Source: Nocardioides sp. Root682 (GTDB taxonomy: Bacteria; Actinomycetota; Actinomycetes; Propionibacteriales; Nocardioidaceae). Taken from it: a DNA stretch of 64,000 nt. Positions 7,253-13,850 of the stretch are shown piece by piece. How positions within the stretch are numbered: position 1 is the first letter of the stretch; each line of letters opens with the position of its first letter. Where the stretch lies: NCBI RefSeq assembly GCF_001427795.1, contig NZ_LMHJ01000001.1:171773-235772 (forward strand). Direction: 5' to 3'. Made by a program: the position numbers and the translations under genes. The notes beneath the pieces are model-generated. The model was given only the letters and a program-made list of their open reading frames with translations, searched no databases and was not told the DNA's origin.

Positions 7253-9436
7253 ATGTCCGTCGAGCAGCCCGATCAGCCTGCCCAGCCCGTCCCGCCGCGT
7301 ACCGAGCAGCGTCCCGTCACCACCACGTTGCACGGTCACCCCCGCACCGACGAGTACGAATGGCTGCGCGCCAAGGACGACCCGGCCGTACTGGCCCACC
7401 TCGAGGCCGAGAACGACTACACCCAGGCACGGACCGCCCACCTCGCGGACCTGCGCGGCAAGATCTTCGAGGAGATCAAGGCCCGCACCCTCGAGACGGA
7501 CCTCTCCGTTCCCACGCGCGTGCGCGGTCACTGGTACTACGGCCGGTCCTTCGAGGGCAGGCAGTACGGCGCCAGCTGCCGCGTCCCCGTCACCGACCCC
7601 GACGACTGGGCTCCCCCGCAGCCGGCTGCCGACGCCGACCCGGACCAGCCGGCCCTGCCCGGTGAGGAGGTGCTGCTCGACCTCGATGCCCTCGCTGAGG
7701 GACACGACTTCTTCTCGCTCGGCGGGTCCGCGGTCAGCCCCGACGACCTGCTGCTGGCCTACGCCACCGACGTGGTCGGCGACGAGCGCTACACGGTGCG
7801 GGTGCTGGACCTGACCACCCGCGAGCTGCTCGACGACGTCCTCACCGACGTGCTCGGCGGCGTGACCTGGGGCGGGTCGCCCGACCACTTCTACTACACG
7901 ACGGTCGACGAGGCGTGGCGGCCCGACAAGGTGTGGCGGCACCGGCTCGGCACCGCCCAGGCCGACGACGACCTGGTGTTCCACGAGCCCGACGGCCGCT
8001 ACTTCGTGGGGGTGGGCCGCACCCGCAGCCGGCGCTACGTGATGATCGCCGCCAGCTCCAAGACGACCTCCGAATTCCACGTCCTCGATGCCGAGGACCC
8101 GACCGCCCAACCGCTCTGCTTCGCGACCCGCACCGACGGCGTCGAGTACTCCCTCGAGCACGCCGTCATCGGCGGGCAGGACCACTTCCTGGTCCTGCAC
8201 AACGCGAGCGGTCCGGAGTTCGAGCTCGCGGTCGCGCCCGCCGTACCCACGCCCGTGGCGGACTGGAAGCCCCTCCTGGCGCACGACCCGGCCGTCCGGC
8301 TGGAGGACGTCGACGCGTTCGCCGACCACCTGGTCGTCCAGCAGCGCAGCGAGGGCCGCACCCAGGTCCGCGTCCTCGACCTCGGTCCCGATGCCGCAGC
8401 GCCGGTCACCTCGGACCGCTTCGTCGAGTTCCCCGGGGAGCTGGCGACGGTCGGGGCAGGCAGCAACCCTGCGTTCGAGCAGCCGACCATCCGGGTCGGG
8501 ATGACCAGCCTGAGCCGCCCGTCGGCCGTGTACGACCACGACCTGCGCACCGGTGAGCTCGTGCTGCGCAAGCAGGCGCCGGTCCTCGGTGGCTACGACG
8601 CCGACGACTACGAGGAGCACCGGCTCTGGGCGACCTCGGTCGACGGGGTCCAGGTGCCGATCTCGCTGGTGGTCCGCCGCGGCGTGCGCGGCCCCGACGG
8701 CAGCGCCCCCGTCCCGGTGCACCTGTACGGCTACGGCGCCTACGAGGCCTCCATCGATCCGTACTTCGCCGTCAGCCGCCTGTCGCTGCTGGACCGCGGG
8801 GCCGCCTTCGCGATCGCCCACGTCCGGGGCGGTGGCGAGATGGGCCGGCACTGGTACGACGACGGCAAGCTCGAGCACAAGCAGCACACCTTCGACGACT
8901 TCATCGCCTGCGCGCGGCACCTCGTGGAGAACGGCTGGACCACGGCCGACCGCATCGTCGCCGAGGGCGCGAGCGCCGGCGGCCTGCTCATCGGCGCCGT
9001 GGCCAACCAGGCTCCCGAGGCGTTCGGGGGCTTCGTCGCCGGTGTGCCGTTCGTCGACACCCTGACCACGATGCTCGACGCCGCGCTCCCCCTGACCGTC
9101 CCGGAGTACGACGAGTGGGGCAACCCGAGCGACGACCCGGTCGCCTACGAGCGGATCGCCGGGTACGCGCCGTACGAGAACGTCGCTGACCTCCCGTACC
9201 CGCCGATCCTCGCCGAGACCTCCCTCAACGACACCCGGGTGCTGTACGTCGAGCCCGCAAAGTGGGTGGCGCGGCTGCGGGAGCGAGCACCGCAGGCCGA
9301 CGTCCTGCTGCGGACCGAGATGGCGGCCGGCCACGGTGGGGTCTCCGGGCGCTACCGCGCCTGGGAGGACCGCGCGTTCAGCCTCGCGTGGATCCTCGAC
9401 CGGCTCGGTCTGGCCGACCAGGAGCCTCTTTCCTGA
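7253..9436 (+). CDS. Oligopeptidase B-like S9A serine peptidase
   Basis: Cytoplasmic serine peptidase of the prolyl oligopeptidase family, 727 residues, closest to oligopeptidase B, which cleaves short peptides after basic residues. The N-terminal segment (DEYEWLRAKDDPAVLAHLEAEN) and a beta-propeller (about 90-420) cover a C-terminal alpha/beta-hydrolase domain. The catalytic triad is visible: Ser574 in EGASAGG, Asp660 in LNDTRV and His694 in GHGGVSGR. Other family motifs are LYGYGAYEASIDPYF and AHVRGGGEMGRHWYDDG. No signal peptide is present. No regulatory context links it to its neighbours. Confidence 0.93.
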   Translation: MSVEQPDQPAQPVPPRTEQRPVTTTLHGHPRTDEYEWLRAKDDPAVLAHLEAENDYTQARTAHLADLRGKIFEEIKARTLETDLSVPTRVRGHWYYGRSFEGRQYGASCRVPVTDPDDWAPPQPAADADPDQPALPGEEVLLDLDALAEGHDFFSLGGSAVSPDDLLLAYATDVVGDERYTVRVLDLTTRELLDDVLTDVLGGVTWGGSPDHFYYTTVDEAWRPDKVWRHRLGTAQADDDLVFHEPDGRYFVGVGRTRSRRYVMIAASSKTTSEFHVLDAEDPTAQPLCFATRTDGVEYSLEHAVIGGQDHFLVLHNASGPEFELAVAPAVPTPVADWKPLLAHDPAVRLEDVDAFADHLVVQQRSEGRTQVRVLDLGPDAAAPVTSDRFVEFPGELATVGAGSNPAFEQPTIRVGMTSLSRPSAVYDHDLRTGELVLRKQAPVLGGYDADDYEEHRLWATSVDGVQVPISLVVRRGVRGPDGSAPVPVHLYGYGAYEASIDPYFAVSRLSLLDRGAAFAIAHVRGGGEMGRHWYDDGKLEHKQHTFDDFIACARHLVENGWTTADRIVAEGASAGGLLIGAVANQAPEAFGGFVAGVPFVDTLTTMLDAALPLTVPEYDEWGNPSDDPVAYERIAGYAPYENVADLPYPPILAETSLNDTRVLYVEPAKWVARLRERAPQADVLLRTEMAAGHGGVSGRYRAWEDRAFSLAWILDRLGLADQEPLS

Positions 9437-9530
9437 GCGCGAGACTGAGAAGTGGCTGAGATTCGCAACTCCTCGCAACTTCTGGGGCCTGCCGCACGTC
9501 ATTCGGGGTAACAACCAACTGCACCGTTCG

Positions 9531-9556
9531 GGAATCCCGGGCACACGGGACGTGTT
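9531..9556 (+). promoter_or_regulatory. SigR/SigH-type promoter of the sigB gene
   Basis: GGAAT (9531-9535), exactly 18 bases, then GTT (9554-9556). This matches the published consensus of the thiol-oxidative stress sigma factors SigR of Streptomyces and SigH of Mycobacterium. Transcription would begin near 9563, giving a leader of about 44 bases with AAGGAG ahead of the ATG. Confidence 0.7.
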
Positions 9557-9606
9557 GGGACCAACGTGCGGACCTCACCCGGTCTGCTCAGCGAAGGAGA
9601 ACCGCG

Positions 9607-10566
9607 ATGGCCACCGCAACCGCGAGGCGCAACACCGGACGTGAGATCGAAGGTCGCGACAGCGTCGGGCTGTACCTCGACGAGATCGCCCGTACTCCCC
9701 TGCTCGACGCCGCCCGTGAGGTCGAGCTCGCCAAGGCCATCGAGGCCGGCCTGTACGCCGAGAGCCTGCTCGCCGAGGGTCGGGTGGGCCGCCGCAAGGG
9801 CGGTGCCCCGAAGCTGGCCAACCAGGCCGAGCTGGAATGGATCGCCGAGGAGGGCCAGAAGGCCGTCACGGAGTTCATCAACGCCAACCTCCGACTGGTC
9901 GTCTCCATCGCGCGCAAGTACGGCCGGGCGCAGATGCCGATGCTCGACCTGATCCAGGAGGGCAACACCGGCCTGATCCGCGCGGTCGAGAAGTTCGACT
10001 ACGCCAAGGGCTACAAGTTCTCCACCTACGCCACCTGGTGGGTGCGCCAGGCCATCACCCGCGGCATCGCGCAGCAGGCCCGCGTCGTCCGGTTGCCCGT
10101 CCACGTGGTCGAGGAGCTCAACCAGGTCGGCGGCGCCCGGCGCACGCTCGAGCGGCAGCTCGGCCGCGATCCCGACCCCACCGAGATCGCTGCCGAGCTC
10201 GGCCTCCCGGTCGACCGGGTGCTGGACCTGATGGCCTGGGGCCGTGAGCACGTCAGCCTGGACACCCCGATCGACGAGGACGGCGACACCTCGCTCGGTG
10301 ACCTGATGGCGCAGGAGACCACTCCCGGACCCGACCTGACGGTGCTCGACACCGAGGCGCGCGACCGGCTCAACAGCCTGGTCGACCAGCTCGACGAGCG
10401 AGCGGCCGACATCATCCGCTCGCGTTACGGCCTGGTCGACGGCCGCCAGCACAAGCTGGCCGACATCGGCGTCAAGCACGGCATCTCCGCCGAGCGGGTG
10501 CGCCAGCTGGAGCGGGAGGCGCTGCAGAAGCTGCGTCGCCTCGGCGACCCGGACCTGGCCGCCTGA
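9607..10566 (+). CDS. sigB: Group 2 (SigB/HrdB-like) RNA polymerase sigma factor
   Basis: Primary-like sigma-70 factor of 319 residues. Region 1.2 is DSVGLYLDEIARTPLLDAAREVE (18-40). Regions 2.1-2.4 are the near-invariant block from NANLRLVVSIARKYG to KFSTYATWWVRQAI (about 93-153), including the -10 recognition residues. Region 3 starts with RTLERQLGRDPDPTEIA, and region 4.2 is the C-terminal helix-turn-helix GISAERVRQLEREALQKLR. It lacks the long region 1.1 of the housekeeping factor, so it is group 2, as mycobacterial SigB and streptomycete HrdD are. AAGGAG at 9594-9599 sets the ATG. The SigR/SigH-type promoter makes it likely to be part of a stress cascade. Confidence 0.94.
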   Translation: MATATARRNTGREIEGRDSVGLYLDEIARTPLLDAAREVELAKAIEAGLYAESLLAEGRVGRRKGGAPKLANQAELEWIAEEGQKAVTEFINANLRLVVSIARKYGRAQMPMLDLIQEGNTGLIRAVEKFDYAKGYKFSTYATWWVRQAITRGIAQQARVVRLPVHVVEELNQVGGARRTLERQLGRDPDPTEIAAELGLPVDRVLDLMAWGREHVSLDTPIDEDGDTSLGDLMAQETTPGPDLTVLDTEARDRLNSLVDQLDERAADIIRSRYGLVDGRQHKLADIGVKHGISAERVRQLEREALQKLRRLGDPDLAA

Positions 10567-10580
10567 CAGAGCCGCGGCCG

Positions 10581-11177
10581 CTAGGCCGACAACTCCGCGA
10601 AGACCTCCGTGACCCGCGTACGGAGGTCTTCGTGCGTCCCGGTGTTGTCGATGAGGTAGCCGTTCGTCTGCTCGACCACGGCGCGCCGTTCCTCGCGGGT
10701 GGCCTGGGCCGCGATCCGCGCCCGGGCCTCCTCCTCGGTCCAGCCCCGGTCGCGGACCATCCGTTCGATCTGGACCTCGGTCGGCGCGTCCACGACGATC
10801 ACCGCGTCGAACTCCGTGGCCCGGCCCGACTCGACGAGCAGCGGGATGTCGTGCACCACGATGCCGTCCGCGGGCGCCGACGCCTCGAGCTCGGCGTACC
10901 TCTCGAAGACCAGGGGGTGCACGATCGCCTCGAGCCGACGCCGCTGCTCCTCGTCACCGAAGACCAGCGCGCCCATCTTCGGGCGATCCAGGTCACCGTC
11001 AGCGGTGAGGAGCTCGGGACCGAACGCCTCGACCACGGCCGCGAGTCCGGGCGTGCCCCGTGCCACCACCTCGCGCGCCAGCTGGTCGGCGTCGATGACC
11101 ACCGCACCCAGCTCCCGCAGGATCGTCGAGACAGTGCTCTTCCCCGAGGCGATCCCCCCGGTCAGTCCGACGCGCAC
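10581..11177 (-). CDS. coaE: Dephospho-CoA kinase
   Basis: Last enzyme of coenzyme A synthesis: it phosphorylates the ribose 3-hydroxyl of dephospho-CoA with ATP. The 198-residue length is normal for the single-domain bacterial form. The P-loop is GLTGGIASGKST (4-15), followed by VIDADQLAREVV, the CoA-domain segment IVHPLVFERY, the Walker-B-like HDIPLLVESG and the lid region RDRGWTEEEARARIAAQATREER. The start is the GTG at 11177. It converges on sigB with a 14-base gap, and its last codons hold a perfect hairpin. Confidence 0.96.
   Translation of the reverse strand: MRVGLTGGIASGKSTVSTILRELGAVVIDADQLAREVVARGTPGLAAVVEAFGPELLTADGDLDRPKMGALVFGDEEQRRRLEAIVHPLVFERYAELEASAPADGIVVHDIPLLVESGRATEFDAVIVVDAPTEVQIERMVRDRGWTEEEARARIAAQATREERRAVVEQTNGYLIDNTGTHEDLRTRVTEVFAELSA
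10598..10632. terminator. Hairpin shared by the convergent sigB and coaE ends
   Basis: Arms CGAAGACCTCCGT (10598-10610) and its exact complement (10620-10632) with a 9-base loop. It lies 31 bases past the sigB stop but inside coaE codons. There is no T-run, which is common for actinobacterial terminators. Confidence 0.6.
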
Positions 11178-11183
11178 GCGCTG

Positions 11184-11193
11184 ACCCTACTGT
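11184..11193. promoter_or_regulatory. Overlapping divergent -10 boxes of coaE and the acyl-CoA ligase
   Basis: TAGGGT on the minus strand (11184-11189) lies six bases before the coaE GTG. TACTGT on the plus strand (11188-11193) lies six bases before the ligase GTG. The two boxes share two base pairs inside a 22-base intergenic gap. Confidence 0.6.
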
Positions 11194-11199
11194 GGCCTC

Positions 11200-12507
11200 G
11201 TGGAGGACCTGCCGCTGACCGCCGGTGACCGGGTGGCCCTGCTGGTCCCCGGTTCCCACGAGTACGTCGACGCGGTGCTGCGCCTGCTCACGGCAGGCGT
11301 CTTCCCGATCCCGCTGGACCCGCGGCTGACCGACAGCGAGCAGGCGCGGATCCTGGCGGGCCTGGCACCGACCAGGATCGTGCGCTCGGCGCCGGACCTG
11401 GCCGAGCTGGTCGACGTACTCCCGGAGGCAGGGTTGCCGCTGGGGCGCCCGATGCACTGCACCAGTGGGACGACCGGGGTGCCGAAAGGCGTCTTCTCGG
11501 GGATCCTGACGTCCGACGACGCGCGGGCGCTGCTGGCTGACGAGCGCGAGCTGTGGGGCTTCTCCCCCGACGACGTCAATCTCGTGCTCAGCCCGCTCTA
11601 CCACTCGGCTCCCCTGCGGTTCGCGATGGGAACACTCCTCGCCGGCGGCCGGATCGTGGGTCTCGACAGGCTCGACCAGCAGCGTGGCTTCGACCCGGCC
11701 GCAGTGAGCGCCACGATCGCTCGCGAGCGACCGACGACGATGTTCTGCGTGCCGACCCACCTGCAGCGGCTCTTCGAGCACTGGGACGAACACGGCATCC
11801 CCGACCTGTCCTGCTTCCGGCTCGTCGCCCACGCCGGCGCCCCGTGCCCCACCGACCTCAAGCGCCGCCTGATCGCCGCGTTCCCCGAGGGCTCGACCTG
11901 GGAGTTCTACGGATCGACCGAGGGACAGTTCACCGCCTGCCGCAGCGAGGAGTGGCTGGAGCGTCCCGGCACCGTCGGCCGGGCGCGCCCCGGGAGGTCG
12001 TTGAGCCTCGACCCCGACGGCACCATCTGGTGCACGGTGCCCGACTTCGCCCGCTTCACCTACTTCAACGAGCCCGCCAAGACCGCCGCGACCTGGCGCA
12101 CCACCCCAGAGGGGCCGGCCTTCACGGTCGGCGACCTCGGTCGCCTCGACGAGGACGGGTACCTCTTCCTCGACGGCCGCCGCGAGGACCTGGTCATCAG
12201 TGGCGGCGTGAACGTCTACCCCACCGAGGTCGAGCAGGTCCTCGGCACGTGCCCGGGCGTTGCCGACATCGCGGTCTACGGCGTCGATGACCCGACCTGG
12301 GGCCAACGAGTCTGCGCGGCGATCGTCGGCACCGCAACCGTCGACGAACTGGACCGCTTCGCCCGGACGCACCTCGCCCCACCGAAGCGCCCCAAGGACT
12401 ACGTCCTCCTGGACACGCTCCCCCGCACCCTGACCGGGAAGGTACGCCGCACCGAACTGGTCGCGGCCCATCCGGCCGTCAGCAGCGACCCGTCGCGCGA
12501 CGCCTGA
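11200..12507 (+). CDS. AMP-binding acyl-CoA synthetase/ligase
   Basis: Adenylate-forming enzyme of 435 residues that should activate a carboxylic acid as acyl-AMP and pass it to CoA or a similar thiol. Core motifs are present: the phosphate-binding loop CTSGTTGVPKG (about 87-97), the A5 motif EFYGSTEG, the A7 motif TVGDLGRLDEDGYLFLDGR, and the A10 lysine segment PRTLTGKVRR. The N-terminus is short compared with 500-550-residue relatives; the part before the ATP loop is only about 85 residues. The substrate cannot be read from the sequence. The start is the GTG at 11200 with a leaderless-type -10 box. Its last 29 bases overlap the convergent SGNH gene. Confidence 0.9.
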   Translation: MEDLPLTAGDRVALLVPGSHEYVDAVLRLLTAGVFPIPLDPRLTDSEQARILAGLAPTRIVRSAPDLAELVDVLPEAGLPLGRPMHCTSGTTGVPKGVFSGILTSDDARALLADERELWGFSPDDVNLVLSPLYHSAPLRFAMGTLLAGGRIVGLDRLDQQRGFDPAAVSATIARERPTTMFCVPTHLQRLFEHWDEHGIPDLSCFRLVAHAGAPCPTDLKRRLIAAFPEGSTWEFYGSTEGQFTACRSEEWLERPGTVGRARPGRSLSLDPDGTIWCTVPDFARFTYFNEPAKTAATWRTTPEGPAFTVGDLGRLDEDGYLFLDGRREDLVISGGVNVYPTEVEQVLGTCPGVADIAVYGVDDPTWGQRVCAAIVGTATVDELDRFARTHLAPPKRPKDYVLLDTLPRTLTGKVRRTELVAAHPAVSSDPSRDA

Positions 12508-13846
12508 CCGTGATGGTGGCCTGAGGCCCGGCCACAGCGCCCCGCACCGCGCGGATGCGGAACCGCCAGGAACGCTGGAGCGGCAGCCGGACCAGCGTCA
12601 CCCGCGACCCGGTGGTCCGCACCCCACGGGTCCAGTGACCGTCGACCCGGCGCTGGATCCAGTACGACGTCGCGCCGCTCACCGGTCGCCAGGCCAGTCG
12701 TGTGCAGCGCCGGCCGGCCGCGGCACGCATCCAGCCGGGTGCGGTCAAAGCCGGCGCCGGGGGTGGTGGCGGGAGCACAGGGGCGGTCGGGATCACGTCC
12801 ACGACAGCTGAGAAGACGTCGCCTTCTGGTGGATCATCACCCTTCACCGGTTGCAGGCGGTACTGGTAGCGACGACCGTTGTCGAGTGGGGACAGGGTGC
12901 GGACCCCGTCAGTCGGCAAGCCCTCGGCGAGGAGCATCCACTGACCGCCGGCGGTGGCGTCGCGCGCCCAGAGCAGATGGCTGGTCGCACCGGGCGCGCC
13001 CTGCCAGGTCAGCGTCGCCGATCCGTCACCGGCCGTCGAGACGAGCGACGGACCTGCTCGCGGACCGACGGGCGGAAGCACCAGTGGCCGGTGTGCGGGG
13101 TCCCCGATCCCGAGCGCAGCCAGCGCGTCTGCAACGGCGGCAGCGATCTTGACCTCGCCACGGGCATTGGCGTGGGCGTGGTCCCACGTGTCCTGCAGCT
13201 CGTCGTACCCGGCAGCGGCTTCAGCGACCACGACCGGCGACTCCGCCGTCGTCACTGCGGCCGTCACCGGCCCCAGCGCGGCATTGAACTCCGACACTCC
13301 GGTGAACCAGTGTTGCGTCGCCTCGGCCACCACGAACGCGAGGTCCGGATCCACAGCCCGAGCGGCGGCGACCAGCCCGGTCGTGTCCTCGGCCGTCGAC
13401 TGAGGGGAACGCCCGTAGAGGATGTCGTTGACGCCGAGCATGGTGATCACCACGTCGGGTTGGTGGTCGGCGACCAGGGTGCCGATCGGCGTGTCCGGGT
13501 ACCCGCTCCACATCCCCCAGCGCGCGGCATGGTCCCGGTCGAAGTCGGGATCGACGTACGACGTCGCGCCCGGGCCGCCGGTGCGGAGGTCCCGCAGGTC
13601 GCTGCGGGGGCCGACGAAGTCGACGGCGACACCGGACGTCTGCAGGTGCTGCCACAAGCGGTAGCGCCAGGTCCAGTCACCGGAGGAACCCTGGGTGACC
13701 GAGTCGCCGACCATCAGGATGCGAACGACGTCGCTCGACGTGTCCTCCTCGACAGCACGCGCCGGCCCCGGCAGGGCCAGTCCGCTCGCAAGACCGAGCA
13801 CCGCACAGAACGCGCCCAGGACTACCCGCCGGTGGCTCCTTCTCAT
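12479..13846 (-). CDS. Secreted SGNH-family hydrolase with fibronectin III-like repeats
   Basis: Exported esterase or lipase-type hydrolase, 455 residues. A signal peptide covers about residues 1-31 (VVLGAFCAVLGLASGLALPGPARA). SGNH blocks are clear: MVGDSVTQGS (nucleophile Ser49), MLGVNDILYG (oxyanion Asn) and DTWDHAHANARG with the catalytic Asp-xx-His. Two fibronectin III-like segments follow, each with a TLTW or RLAW strand (GSATLTWQGAPGATSHLLW and CTRLAWRPVSGATSYWIQ). The ATG at 13846 comes 4 bases after the stop of the sugar-dehydrogenase-like gene, so they form one unit. The open frame extends upstream to 14152 inside that gene and is not used. Confidence 0.88.
   Translation of the reverse strand: MRRSHRRVVLGAFCAVLGLASGLALPGPARAVEEDTSSDVVRILMVGDSVTQGSSGDWTWRYRLWQHLQTSGVAVDFVGPRSDLRDLRTGGPGATSYVDPDFDRDHAARWGMWSGYPDTPIGTLVADHQPDVVITMLGVNDILYGRSPQSTAEDTTGLVAAARAVDPDLAFVVAEATQHWFTGVSEFNAALGPVTAAVTTAESPVVVAEAAAGYDELQDTWDHAHANARGEVKIAAAVADALAALGIGDPAHRPLVLPPVGPRAGPSLVSTAGDGSATLTWQGAPGATSHLLWARDATAGGQWMLLAEGLPTDGVRTLSPLDNGRRYQYRLQPVKGDDPPEGDVFSAVVDVIPTAPVLPPPPPAPALTAPGWMRAAAGRRCTRLAWRPVSGATSYWIQRRVDGHWTRGVRTTGSRVTLVRLPLQRSWRFRIRAVRGAVAGPQATITVRRRATGRC
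12516..12535. terminator. Weak hairpin near the ends of the acyl-CoA ligase and SGNH genes
   Basis: GTGGCC and GGCCAC, 6-bp arms with an 8-base loop, lie just past the ligase stop and inside the last codons of the SGNH gene. Confidence 0.3.
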
Positions 13847-13850
13847 GCCG

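Noticed and set aside
6485..9544. A 1019-codon open frame antisense to the end of dinB and the peptidase gene
   Set aside because: The plus-strand genes have full catalytic motifs. The antisense frame is Gly/Val/Arg/Asp-rich with no domain and exists because of codon bias in high-GC DNA.
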